A DNA stretch of 54,513 bases, taken from contig NZ_JAJTNB010000008.1 of assembly GCF_021300655.1 (NCBI RefSeq), positions 1 through 54,513 on the forward strand, read 5' to 3'. Under the pieces are notes generated by a model. The model searched no databases, was not told the DNA's origin, and saw only the letters and a program-made list of their open reading frames with translations. Of this stretch, positions 44,080-52,329 are shown piece after piece. The position numbers were made by a program, and so were the translations under genes. The DNA is from Helicobacter kayseriensis. Its GTDB lineage: Bacteria; Campylobacterota; Campylobacteria; Campylobacterales; Helicobacteraceae. Numbering within the stretch: the stretch's first letter is position 1; the number at the start of each line of letters is the position of its first letter.

Positions 44080-45240
44080 ATGTCAAAACGCATTTTTTAT
44101 TCTGTTGTTATTTTGATTAGTCTTAGTATCGTTATGGTTTATTCTCTCTCAATTTATGTGGCAATGTCTTATGGATATGCACCCACTCATTTTGTGCAAA
44201 GACAGATCATTGCAGCGATTATTTCGATTCTTTTGATTTGGGCAATTTCTCATTTTAATATTGATAATTTTTTGAGTTGGTTTGGTTGGTTTTTGTTGAT
44301 TGGATCTTTTTTGTGTATTTTGGTGATGCCTTTGTTGCCTGAGAGTTTGGCTTCAAGCGCTGGAGGAGCGAAACGCTGGATCAGATTGGCAGGATTCTCA
44401 TTTGCTCCGCTTGAGTTTTTTAAAATTGGATTTGTGTTTTTCTTGGCATGGAGTTTTGCGCGTAAATTTTCCCATGATCATAGTCTTTCAACCGTCGAAG
44501 AGATCAAAAAATTTCTGCCTTATATTGTTTTGTTTATGGCTTGTATGGGTGCTGTTGTGGTTTTTCAAAATGACTTTGGGCAAGCCTTTTTGTTGGCATT
44601 GACGATGTGTTTGATGTTTATTTATTCTGGAGGAAGTATCAAGGCTGTCTCATTTTGGTTTATCCTAGCTATTGTTGCGACTCTAGCAGTTATTGCCTTA
44701 AGTCCTCATCGAATCTTGCGTATCAAAACTTGGTGGGCTGTCGCACAAGATTTTATTCTTTCTATTTTTCCAAGTAAATTTGCTGATTTCTTTCGCGTTG
44801 AAGATTTTCCTGAGCCCTATCAAATCTATCACGCGGGGAATGCGATATGGAATGGAGGATTTTTTGGGAGCGGAGTTGGCGATGGGATTGTGAAGCTTGG
44901 GTTTTTGAGTGAAGTGCATACAGATATGATCTTGGCAGGAATCTCTGAAGAGCTAGGATTTATAGGGATTTTATTTTTGTGTTGTTTGTTTATTTGGGGG
45001 ATTTTGCATCCTATTTTTAAGATTGCTAATCGTGTAGAAAATAAAGTGTATTCCTTGTTTTGTATTGGGGTGGCTTGCTTGCTTTGCTTTTCATTTTTGA
45101 TCAATGCTTTTGGTGTGACTGGAATCATCCCCATTAAGGGGATTGCTGTCCCCTTTTTGAGTTATGGGGGTAGCTCACTGATGGCAAACTGCATCGCTCT
45201 TGGGCTCGTTTTGGGGATTGCTAGAAAAATCTCTTCTTAG
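44080..45240 (+). CDS. ftsW: FtsW, SEDS-family septal peptidoglycan polymerase
   Basis: FtsW polymerises lipid II at the septum with FtsI. The 386 residues form about ten membrane helices. Motifs: GGAKRWIRLAGFSFAPLEFFKIGF, written here in part as GAKRWIRLAGF and PLEFFK; VVVFQNDFGQAFLLALT; the loop YQIYHAGNAIWNGGFFGSGVG; and GIAVPFLSYGGSSLMANC. Compared with RodA at 3.8-4.9 kb, the NDFGQ block and the long GFFGSGVGDG loop fit FtsW. Its partner ftsI is 4 kb downstream on the other strand; in H. pylori ftsW is directly next to flgB. It ends two bases from the convergent Hcp-like gene. Confidence 0.93.
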   Translation: MSKRIFYSVVILISLSIVMVYSLSIYVAMSYGYAPTHFVQRQIIAAIISILLIWAISHFNIDNFLSWFGWFLLIGSFLCILVMPLLPESLASSAGGAKRWIRLAGFSFAPLEFFKIGFVFFLAWSFARKFSHDHSLSTVEEIKKFLPYIVLFMACMGAVVVFQNDFGQAFLLALTMCLMFIYSGGSIKAVSFWFILAIVATLAVIALSPHRILRIKTWWAVAQDFILSIFPSKFADFFRVEDFPEPYQIYHAGNAIWNGGFFGSGVGDGIVKLGFLSEVHTDMILAGISEELGFIGILFLCCLFIWGILHPIFKIANRVENKVYSLFCIGVACLLCFSFLINAFGVTGIIPIKGIAVPFLSYGGSSLMANCIALGLVLGIARKISS

Positions 45241-45242
45241 GG

Positions 45243-46316
45243 CTATTTTTTCAAGACATTGTTTTGGATGAGATTTTGATAGTGCATTTGTTTTTCTAGC
45301 ATCTCAATCATTTGAAGGTTTTGGCAAGCTTGTGCCTCACCAAGCTCACATGCTTTTTTATAGTTTTTCTTTGCACCGGAGTAATTTAAAGATTCTTGAT
45401 AGGCATTTCCAATCGCAAGATAAAACTTTTGACAAGCCAATTGGTCCCCCTTATTGCATCCTTCTTTGAAAATATCTACTGCTTTGTAGAGATTTTTAGG
45501 GGTTCCCCATCCGTTGTAATAGAGGATTCCAAGATTCCTGCATCCTCGCAAATCCCCACTTTTGCAGGATTTTTCTAAGAAGATAAAGGAATGTTGATAA
45601 GATTTGGAGTGCGCAGAGATAATGCCTGCTTCATAGCATCCTAGTCCATTTTTTTCATCACAAGATCGATCAAAGAAATAAAGAGCGTTTTGTAGTTTTT
45701 GCCCATAGATTGTCCATCCTTGATAATAAAGCATTCCAATCTCAAAGCAAACATTTTTATCTTCTCTCTCTTCGCATTGATCGATTTTTTCTTTGAGTTC
45801 TTTTGGGCCAATCGCACGAATCTTTTCTCTTGGGTGCTGTTTGTTGTAGTTGAAAAACTCAGGATTGATAGGGTTGGTATTGGAGTTTGGATATTGGCTT
45901 GTGTTTTGCTCTGATGAATGCGGATAGGGATTTTCTGCAGAATCTGGTGTATCTTGAGGGATGCTTTGTGGCTGTGGCTGTGGCTGTGGCTGTGGCTGTG
46001 GCTGTGGCTGTGGCTGTGGGGAATCTTGTGTTTCTAAATCTTGTGATGGTAGAGAATCATTTTCTTTTGATGGATTTAGATCTTGAAAAATATCATCTTC
46101 TTGGTTTTCTTCTTGTAAGGAATTCTTTTTTGAAGTATTAGAAAGATCTAAGTCTGGTCGGCTTTCTTTTTGAGGAAAAGCATTTGGGGTGTTTTGAGGG
46201 AGATCTGAGAGTGTTGAGGGAAGCTCTTGTTTGCTCTCAGGAGGAAGAAGGGTATCAAGTGTATCTTGAGCGTAAAATGGAGCGAAAATGACACACAAAA
46301 AGATTATTTTTTTCAT
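45243..46316 (-). CDS. Hcp-like cysteine-rich Sel1-repeat secreted protein with Pro-Gln tract
   Basis: ATG 46316 is preferred over an upstream in-frame ATG because AAGGA precedes it and a signal peptide (KKIIFLCVIFAPFYA) begins there. After cleavage comes an acidic, Ser/Pro/Gln-rich disordered region with nine Pro-Gln repeats at about residues 99-117. From about residue 180, Sel1-type helical repeats follow with paired cysteines about 8 apart (SCDEKNGLGCYEAG, SCKSGDLRGCRNLG, GCNKGDQLACQ, ACELGEAQACQNL). Such Cys pairs are the mark of Helicobacter cysteine-rich proteins (HcpA-HcpE), where they form disulfides within each repeat. The ligand is unknown. It is the last gene of the minus-strand run that starts at flgB. 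Confidence 0.87.
   Translation of the reverse strand: MKKIIFLCVIFAPFYAQDTLDTLLPPESKQELPSTLSDLPQNTPNAFPQKESRPDLDLSNTSKKNSLQEENQEDDIFQDLNPSKENDSLPSQDLETQDSPQPQPQPQPQPQPQPQPQSIPQDTPDSAENPYPHSSEQNTSQYPNSNTNPINPEFFNYNKQHPREKIRAIGPKELKEKIDQCEEREDKNVCFEIGMLYYQGWTIYGQKLQNALYFFDRSCDEKNGLGCYEAGIISAHSKSYQHSFIFLEKSCKSGDLRGCRNLGILYYNGWGTPKNLYKAVDIFKEGCNKGDQLACQKFYLAIGNAYQESLNYSGAKKNYKKACELGEAQACQNLQMIEMLEKQMHYQNLIQNNVLKK
45967..46020 (-). repeat. Hexanucleotide tandem repeat (nine units) encoding Pro-Gln
   Basis: Plus-strand TGTGGC is repeated eight times exactly, plus one TGTGGG unit. On the coding strand it reads GCCACA-type units and yields (Pro-Gln)9. Slippage would change repeat number by two residues without a frame shift. 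Confidence 0.95.
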
Positions 46317-46336
46317 GCAAAATCCTTTAAAAAGCA

Positions 46337-47641
46337 TTAGCTTGTGACTTTCCAGTTTATTTTATAGAAAATTATCCAAAAGATAAGAGCGCGAATATAG
46401 GTTTCAGCAAAAATAATAAAAAAGATCAGAAAATAAGGAAGGGCACAATATGAGCACAGAAACATTGGAAGAATACGTAATATCCATATGCTTGAGGCAT
46501 TAATATAGAGTGAAAAATGGCTTTTGCCTGCCCCCTTGAGTGCCCCATCAAGGACGAAAATGAAAATCAGCGGAATCTGTGAGAGACCTACAGCGATTAG
46601 ATAGTGCCATGCATACTGGATCACTTGAGGATTTTGTGAGAAGATCCAAGCAAATTGTTGTCCTAAAAAACACATCAAAATCCCTAAGCTTCCCATCATA
46701 ATTGATGAAATCCAAAGGCATAAAGTTGTGTATTCTTTAGCCTTTTGGAGATGATGAATGTTTTGTCCCATTAGGCTCATAGAGGCGACCATAAAACCAA
46801 AGCCTGGCATAAAGACAAATGCTTCAATCCTTCCACCAATTTGAAATCCTGCCAAAATTTCATCACCATAACTCAACAAAAATTTAGCAATTAAAACCAA
46901 GGAAAAAAGTGTCAAACCTCTTTCAATTCCTGTGGGGATTCCGATTTTAAAGGCATTTTTTATAAAAGAAAGCTTTAAGCAAAGAGGGAATTTAAAAGTC
47001 CTGTATCCAAAGATACAAAGAAGGATCGCTTCCAAAAATGCGCTCAAAGTGTTTGCGATGCCAGATCCTAGAATGTCCATAGGGGGAATAAAATACCATC
47101 CAAAGATCAAGACGTAGTTGGCGATGATATTAAAAAGTGTAGAAAAAATCTTGATATAAAAAGGAATCTTGGCACAAGAGATTGCACTAAAGGCTGAGGT
47201 AAGTGTTGTTTTGAGCAAAAGAGGAGGGATGGAAAAGATAAGGATTTTGAGATAAATTTCTCCCAGTTCGAGGGATTTTGAAGTCAAACCCATCCATTGA
47301 AGATAGGGGAGGTGCGTGAAATAAGCGATCGCAAAAAGAGGGATGGAACACAAGAATGCACTAAAAATAAGGGATGAAACGGCTTGATTGAGTTGCGGGT
47401 TTTTTTGTCCATACAATCGAGCGACAATGCCATTTGTTCCTGTGAAGAAAATAGCTGTAATCATATAAAAAAGCATAATGAAATTCATACTTGCACCAAA
47501 GGCAACAATGTGCGATGTGGAAAGCTTTCCGATAAATAAAAGTGCAAGAGAAATATTGAGTATATCAAGGAGGGAGCCTAGTCCTGAGGGTAGGGCTATT
47601 TTGAGGATTTGTTTGATTTGGACTATTTTGTATTGAGGCAT
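46337..47641 (-). CDS. MATE-family efflux transporter
   Basis: A 434-residue, 12-helix cation-coupled multidrug/toxic compound exporter of the NorM/DinF type. Two homologous halves each start with the signature: IALPSGLGSLLDILNISLALLFIG, shown here in part, with GTNGIVARLYGQKNPQLNQAV in the first half, and GIPTGIERGLTLFSLVLIAKFL with IEAFVFMPGFGFMVASMSLMGQN in the second. ATG 47641 overlaps mutY by 19 bases. Substrates cannot be predicted. Confidence 0.92.
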   Translation of the reverse strand: MPQYKIVQIKQILKIALPSGLGSLLDILNISLALLFIGKLSTSHIVAFGASMNFIMLFYMITAIFFTGTNGIVARLYGQKNPQLNQAVSSLIFSAFLCSIPLFAIAYFTHLPYLQWMGLTSKSLELGEIYLKILIFSIPPLLLKTTLTSAFSAISCAKIPFYIKIFSTLFNIIANYVLIFGWYFIPPMDILGSGIANTLSAFLEAILLCIFGYRTFKFPLCLKLSFIKNAFKIGIPTGIERGLTLFSLVLIAKFLLSYGDEILAGFQIGGRIEAFVFMPGFGFMVASMSLMGQNIHHLQKAKEYTTLCLWISSIMMGSLGILMCFLGQQFAWIFSQNPQVIQYAWHYLIAVGLSQIPLIFIFVLDGALKGAGKSHFSLYINASSIWILRILPMFLCSYCALPYFLIFFIIFAETYIRALIFWIIFYKINWKVTS

Positions 47642-48648
47642 TTTAAAGCTTTTTTACAAAGATTGGAGATAGGAAGAGAAGAGATTTCTGAGTGAGAAAA
47701 AAACTCTGTCTCTTTGGGTGGTGTGTCCTTGCAGAGATATACCTTGGCTGTGATGGCATATTTTGTATAGTGGTGGGAAAAACTACCAATAGGTTGAGAA
47801 TCGGGTATTTCTTGCAGGGTGATTGGATTATAAAGCCCGTGATAAAGCTTGCCATGGCTTTTGCAAAGCGAGATTTTCTCTCCTTGCTGATAGAAGCCAA
47901 GATGAAGTTCAAGAGATTGGAGTTTGGTTTGTTTGGGCGTAGGGTAGAGATGAGGTGTGTTTTTGCCTTGGCATAAAAATGCAATGGGACAAATAAGGCA
48001 TTGTGGATTTTTTGGCGTGCATAGAGTTGCTCCAAGATCTAGCAATGCTTGGTTGTGATTAAAGGGGTCTGAGGGATTTAGGATATTTTGCGCAAGTTTT
48101 TCAAGAGTTTTCATTGGTGCTGAGGGGAGGGCAAAGAGTCGTGAGAGGATGCGCGCAATATTTCCATCTACAAAACTCACGCTTTCTCCAAAGCCAAAGC
48201 ACAAAATCGCTCCAGAACTATACTCTCCGATTCCTGAGAGTTTTTTGAGTTCTGTTCTTGATCGTGGGAGATGACCTTGATGGAGGGTTTGGCAGGCAAT
48301 AGCACTTTTCCTAAGATTTCTTGCGCGTGAGTAGTAACCAAGTCCTTGCCAGAGTTTGAGCACTTCTTCCTCTTTTGAATCTGCCAATGATTGAAGAGAG
48401 GGGAATTTCTCCAAAAAAGGGAAATAAAAGCGTTGAAGCACTACGCTAACTTGAGTTTGTTGCAACATCATCTCACTGATATATACCCCATAAGATCGCT
48501 CAATATGACGAGTGCGATCCAAAGGAGTGCTGACTTGACCTGTAAGATTTCTCCAAGGCAGATCAAGACGTCCATATTTAAAATACCACCCAAGAAGCTC
48601 TGCGTGGAAATTCTCAAGAAGAGTGGTGGTTTGAAAAAAGGGATTCAA
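47623..48648 (-). CDS. mutY: A/G-specific adenine glycosylase MutY
   Basis: MutY removes adenine mispaired with 8-oxoguanine. The 341 residues show the catalytic Glu in YISEMMLQQTQVSVV, WQGLGYYSRARNL, the helix-hairpin-helix LSGIGEYSSGAILCFGFG, the catalytic Asp in SFVDGNIARIL, and the [4Fe-4S] ligands C-x6-C-x2-C-x5-C in CTPKNPQCLICPIAFLC. A C-terminal NUDIX-like part for 8-oxoG recognition is shortened. The start is TTG 48648, whose TTGA overlaps the stop of the upstream methyltransferase; no good ribosome site is visible, so it probably relies on coupling. Confidence 0.94.
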   Translation of the reverse strand: MNPFFQTTTLLENFHAELLGWYFKYGRLDLPWRNLTGQVSTPLDRTRHIERSYGVYISEMMLQQTQVSVVLQRFYFPFLEKFPSLQSLADSKEEEVLKLWQGLGYYSRARNLRKSAIACQTLHQGHLPRSRTELKKLSGIGEYSSGAILCFGFGESVSFVDGNIARILSRLFALPSAPMKTLEKLAQNILNPSDPFNHNQALLDLGATLCTPKNPQCLICPIAFLCQGKNTPHLYPTPKQTKLQSLELHLGFYQQGEKISLCKSHGKLYHGLYNPITLQEIPDSQPIGSFSHHYTKYAITAKVYLCKDTPPKETEFFSHSEISSLPISNLCKKALKCLNTK

Positions 48649-49208
48649 GGTTTTTGTGCCACAAAAGAGATGATTTTAGCTTGTTGTCCTTCGCGTCGCG
48701 TAATGTAGGAGGTTTGATGATGTAAGATATGAAAGCCATCAAAGATCTCTTCTAGCTCACCGTGATTGAGGATTTTTTCATTAATGATGCAAGAAGAGTT
48801 CTCTCCATTTGGCTCTTTAATAAAGGTTTCACACAAAAAGATTCCCTGAGGTTTGAGCGATGCGATAATAGAATCAAATAATTGACGATTGAGGAAATAG
48901 AAGTTCAATACAACATCATAAGTATTGGGTTTGGGGCGGAAAAAGTCCAAATCAGCGCAAATGGTTGTGATCCCTTTGATTGCTTTGCTCATATTGAGTG
49001 CAACTTCGGAAATATCAACACTATCGCATAAAAATCCATTTTGTGCTAGGAACTTTGAATTTCTGCCATTGCCACAGGCGATATCTAGAGCTTTTTTTGA
49101 GGGTTTTTCTAAGAGCTTGGGCATAAAGAGTTCAAGCAGGGTGCTAGGTGTTTGGGGCATAGGGTTTTGAGTGTGTTTTTCGTTCCATTTAATTGCATCT
49201 TCTTGCAT
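48645..49208 (-). CDS. Class I SAM-dependent methyltransferase (TehB-like)
   Basis: The 187-residue protein is a single Rossmann methyltransferase domain. SAM motif I is ALDIACGNGRNSKFLA, with acidic motif II DSVDISEVAL; the later block FLCETFIKEPNGENSS resembles TehB/UbiE-like small-molecule methyltransferases. The substrate is not evident. ATG 49208 shares its A with the ftsI stop (TAATG). Confidence 0.82.
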   Translation of the reverse strand: MQEDAIKWNEKHTQNPMPQTPSTLLELFMPKLLEKPSKKALDIACGNGRNSKFLAQNGFLCDSVDISEVALNMSKAIKGITTICADLDFFRPKPNTYDVVLNFYFLNRQLFDSIIASLKPQGIFLCETFIKEPNGENSSCIINEKILNHGELEEIFDGFHILHHQTSYITRREGQQAKIISFVAQKP

Positions 49209-51001
49209 TAGGATTCCTTTGAGTCTTGTGGTTGTATGCGTAAATTTGGGGTGTAGAAAAGATATTTCTCACGCAATAAAAGTTCAACGATTTCCTTAAA
49301 AATTGGGGCAGCTGTTTTGCTTCCATAATATCCTTCCTCAACATTGGGATCAAAAATCACAACGCCAATCGTGTATGAATTTTTGGAATCATTGGCAAAG
49401 CCAAAGAAAGAGCTGTTGTAGCGCTTGGTGTATTGTCCATCAATAAAGATTCTTGCTGTTCCTGTTTTTCCACCCATATCTACATTCTCAACCATTGCTC
49501 TTCTACCTGTCCCATTTTTGATAATTTCTCTAAGGATTTCTTGGACTTTTTGGGCATTTTGAGCAGAGATGACCTGTGTAGAGGAGGGGGTTTTGATTTT
49601 GTAGCGATCGTGATCTTGGCTGACATAGGCTATGATTTGGGGAGTGATGAGATAGCCCCCATTGCTAAAGCTTGCATATGCTCTTAAAAGCTGGATAAAA
49701 GTCGCCCTAAAGCCATAGCCATAAGAAACACTTGCTTTATAGGAGCCTTTGAGCTTTTGAATCGTAGGAAGGACGCCTTTTGCTTCTTGGGGAAGATTGA
49801 TTTGTGTTTGCTCTCCAAAGCCATAAAGTCGCATAGATTCCAAAAAATCTTTTGAGTTGAGATTTTGGGTGAGTTTGATCATCCCAATATTGCTTGATTT
49901 AAGAAGAATTTCCTCAGGTGTTGCTTCTTTGAGTGGGTGATCATCGCGGATGATGTGTCGTCCAACTTTATAGATTCCATTGTGGAGAAAGATCTTTTCA
50001 TTGCTAGGAATGAGGTTTTTTTCAAGCAATGTCGCATAGATGACGGGTTTGATGATGCTTCCAGGCTCAAAGGAAAGTTCTGTTGCTGAAATATTCAAAG
50101 AAGAATAATCTTCCTTTTTGATCTCTGCAGGATTGAAGCGTTTGGAGGTTGCGAGTGTTAGAATTTCTCCTGTTTTTGAGTTCATGATCCCTACCAAGAT
50201 TTCTTTTGCTTGGAGTTTGCTGTTGGCATCATCTAGGATGGTTTCAATTTTTTTTTGAAGATTGAGAGGGATGGTCAGAGTGATATCTAAACCATTTTGT
50301 TTGGCAATATAGTTAGAATTTTTGTTTTGAATGATATTAAATCCAATATCTCTTGCCCCATAAAGCAATCCATCTTGTTTTGCTTTAAGATAGTGATCGT
50401 TGAATTTTTCACTTCCTTTGACACCAGAAACTTTTGTGATTTTTTGATTGTGGATTTTTTGCGTGTATCCAAGAATGGGTTCCATAATATTTCCATAGGG
50501 ATATTTGCGACGATATCCGCTTATTTCCACATCAATTCCCATCTTTTGAATCACGCGTCCATTTTCTTCATATTCTTGAAAAACTTTATAGCGATCAAGC
50601 TTGGAATTTAGAAGTTTTAGATTGGCTGCAGTGATTGTTGGAATATTGTATGAAAGAGTCACATAGCGTTTAGAATCTAATTTGTGTGCGATGATTTGCT
50701 TAGGGATTCCGCTATAGATAGAAAACAGATTGATAAATAATTCTTTCTTGTTTGGATCGATGCTTTTGGGATTAATGCTGACTTTGTAGAGTTTTTCGCT
50801 TGTTGCAAGGGTATAGCCATCGTTGCTATAAATTTTCCCACGGATGGAATGATCGATTTTGGTTATTGTGAGATTGGGTGCTTTTTTATCGCCCAATGTG
50901 ATTTTGAAAATAAAGGCAAAAAGCAAGATAACTATAAGTAGGATTGCACTAAGAAAATAAACAATGAGAATCCGAATCTTATATGGACTTGGCGAATTCA
51001 T
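49208..51001 (-). CDS. ftsI: Penicillin-binding protein 3 / septal transpeptidase FtsI
   Basis: FtsI cross-links septal peptidoglycan together with FtsW. The 597 residues have a cytoplasmic tail, one membrane anchor (IRILIVYFLSAILLIVILLF in part), a dimerisation/pedestal domain, and the transpeptidase domain. The active-site serine lies in EPGSIIKPV (SxxK, about residue 311), followed by SSN in LLKSSNIGMIKL (about 368) and KTGT in MGGKTGTARI (about 511). The gene sits 3 bases after fliE in a flagellar operon, as in H. pylori HP1556-HP1559. Confidence 0.95.
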   Translation of the reverse strand: MNSPSPYKIRILIVYFLSAILLIVILLFAFIFKITLGDKKAPNLTITKIDHSIRGKIYSNDGYTLATSEKLYKVSINPKSIDPNKKELFINLFSIYSGIPKQIIAHKLDSKRYVTLSYNIPTITAANLKLLNSKLDRYKVFQEYEENGRVIQKMGIDVEISGYRRKYPYGNIMEPILGYTQKIHNQKITKVSGVKGSEKFNDHYLKAKQDGLLYGARDIGFNIIQNKNSNYIAKQNGLDITLTIPLNLQKKIETILDDANSKLQAKEILVGIMNSKTGEILTLATSKRFNPAEIKKEDYSSLNISATELSFEPGSIIKPVIYATLLEKNLIPSNEKIFLHNGIYKVGRHIIRDDHPLKEATPEEILLKSSNIGMIKLTQNLNSKDFLESMRLYGFGEQTQINLPQEAKGVLPTIQKLKGSYKASVSYGYGFRATFIQLLRAYASFSNGGYLITPQIIAYVSQDHDRYKIKTPSSTQVISAQNAQKVQEILREIIKNGTGRRAMVENVDMGGKTGTARIFIDGQYTKRYNSSFFGFANDSKNSYTIGVVIFDPNVEEGYYGSKTAAPIFKEIVELLLREKYLFYTPNLRIQPQDSKES

Positions 51002-51004
51002 CCA

Positions 51005-51319
51005 CTAAACTTGCGTTCTCAGAATTTCCTTGTATGCACTGATTGCCTTATTTCTTACTTCAAGCATAACTTTCATACTTGTTTCTGCGCGTCCAATTGC
51101 AATTGCAGCTTGATGGAGATCTTTGATCTGTCCTGTTGCCATATCACCCAAAGCTTTTTCTGCAGCTTTTTGTTCTTGATTGAGCTCTTGGATACTCCCT
51201 TTGAGAAGTTCTTGAAAGTCTTTAGCTTTTTTGGAATCAACTTGTGGAGTAGGCTTGGAGTCGATGGTTTGAGATACATGTTTGATATCGTTATTAATGA
51301 TTCCAAATTTGTTTGTCAT
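51005..51319 (-). CDS. fliE: Flagellar hook-basal body protein FliE
   Basis: FliE connects the MS ring to the proximal rod. The 104 residues end with the conserved C-terminal block AAIAIGRAETSMKVMLEVRNKAISAYKEILR, seen here from about residue 72, with DFQELLKGSIQELNQEQKAAEKAL before it. It lies 12 bases after flgC and 3 before ftsI. Confidence 0.96.
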   Translation of the reverse strand: MTNKFGIINNDIKHVSQTIDSKPTPQVDSKKAKDFQELLKGSIQELNQEQKAAEKALGDMATGQIKDLHQAAIAIGRAETSMKVMLEVRNKAISAYKEILRTQV

Positions 51320-51331
51320 ATCTCATTCTCC

Positions 51332-51832
51332 TTAGGCTTGAAACATCGTAATTGCATTGCTTGCCATTGTTTTAGCACTTTGAAATGCTGAGACATTGGC
51401 TTGATAGGCTCTTGTTGCCTCAATCAAATCAGCCATTTCTACGACAGGATTGACATTGGGATAAGCAACATAGCCATTGGCATCTGCATCAGGATGACTT
51501 GGATCGTATTTTAGCTTAAAATTAGAATCATCCCTTACAATCTTATCGATTACAACACTTGTCAATGCTGGATTGGCTTTTTCGTTTTTTAAACCCTCAT
51601 CAAGAGGATCTTCATACCCCAAAAAATCATTTTCTTTGGCGATTTTTTCATTAAGAAGCTTGTCAAAATTGATCGCTTTAAAGATCACTTCCTTCCTGCG
51701 ATAGGGGCCCCCTTCGTCTGTTCGTGTTGTGTTGGCATTGGCAATATTGGATGAGATGGTATTGACGCGAACTCTTTGGGCTGATAATCCATAACCACTA
51801 ATATCAAAACTTGATAAAAAAGCCATTTTCAC
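51332..51832 (-). CDS. flgC: Flagellar basal-body rod protein FlgC
   Basis: A proximal rod subunit exported by the flagellar secretion apparatus. The 166 residues show the N-terminal rod signature GLSAQRVRVNTISSNIANANT and the C-terminal GYVAYPNVNPVVEMADLIEATRAYQANVS, both family hallmarks. Order flgB-flgC-fliE is conserved. Confidence 0.97.
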   Translation of the reverse strand: MKMAFLSSFDISGYGLSAQRVRVNTISSNIANANTTRTDEGGPYRRKEVIFKAINFDKLLNEKIAKENDFLGYEDPLDEGLKNEKANPALTSVVIDKIVRDDSNFKLKYDPSHPDADANGYVAYPNVNPVVEMADLIEATRAYQANVSAFQSAKTMASNAITMFQA

Positions 51833-51835
51833 TCC

Positions 51836-52267
51836 TTAGATATTCTTTGAAGATTCCAAAGCGTAGGTAAAGATCCCTTTATGCTTTTTGAGGGCACTGA
51901 CAAGGGCTTGATACATTACGCTGTTTTTTCCCATTTCACTTGTTTCTACATCCAAATCAACGCTATTTCCATCATTTCTAGCCATATGACCATCTCTGAA
52001 AAATAATGTCGCCAAGGATTGATCTTGATCACTTGGATTGATGTGTTGTGAATCTGTATGAGCCAATTGTAGTTTTAAGGGATTGGCTCCTTTTGCCTCT
52101 TTTTGGATTTCTTGAGCAAGATAAGATTCAAAATCAATATCGCGAGGTTTGTAAAAGGGTGTATCGACATTTGCGATGTTCCCTGCGATCAGATCTTGTC
52201 GCATTGAGCGAAAATCTAGCGCTTGGTGAGCATATTTATAAATGGGAGAAACTTCAATAAAGCTCAT
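51836..52267 (-). CDS. flgB: Flagellar basal-body rod protein FlgB
   Basis: A proximal rod subunit and first gene of the operon. ATG 52267 is preferred because AAGG lies seven bases upstream and the product (143 residues) then matches the family; an in-frame ATG at 52294 would put the start at the transcription start of the sigma-54 promoter. The rod motif is RQDLIAGNIANVDTPFYKPRD; the C-terminal VDLDVETSEMGKNSVMYQALVSAL is conserved. Confidence 0.96.
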   Translation of the reverse strand: MSFIEVSPIYKYAHQALDFRSMRQDLIAGNIANVDTPFYKPRDIDFESYLAQEIQKEAKGANPLKLQLAHTDSQHINPSDQDQSLATLFFRDGHMARNDGNSVDLDVETSEMGKNSVMYQALVSALKKHKGIFTYALESSKNI

Positions 52268-52280
52268 AATTTTGCCTTCT

Positions 52281-52301
52281 CTAGAATTTTTCATTCTAGA
52301 A
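52281..52301. repeat. Inverted repeat in the flgB leader
   Basis: Two 8-base arms TCTAGAAT/ATTCTAGA separated by five bases lie between the sigma-54 -12 box and the flgB ribosome site. It could be a DNA operator or an RNA hairpin at the very 5' end of the message. Confidence 0.6.
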
Positions 52302-52318
52302 GCAAAATTTATTCCAAA
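52301..52318 (-). promoter_or_regulatory. Sigma-54 (RpoN) promoter of the flgB operon
   Basis: Minus strand TTGGAATAAATTTTGCTT has GG and GC exactly 10 bases apart (GG at 52316-52315, GC at 52304-52303) and matches the -24/-12 consensus TTGGAA-N6-TTGCTT of Helicobacter and Campylobacter flagellar genes. Transcription would start near 52291. This promoter also governs flgBC-fliE in H. pylori, with the activator FlgR. Confidence 0.85.
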
Positions 52319-52329
52319 GTAGGGCTACT

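Noticed and set aside
45967-46020. Short-period repeats as a CRISPR array
   Set aside because: The unit is six bases without spacers and lies in frame inside a protein gene.
52268-52294. ATG 52294 as start of flgB
   Set aside because: It coincides with the expected transcription start of the sigma-54 promoter and adds residues not typical of FlgB; ATG 52267 has a spaced AAGG.
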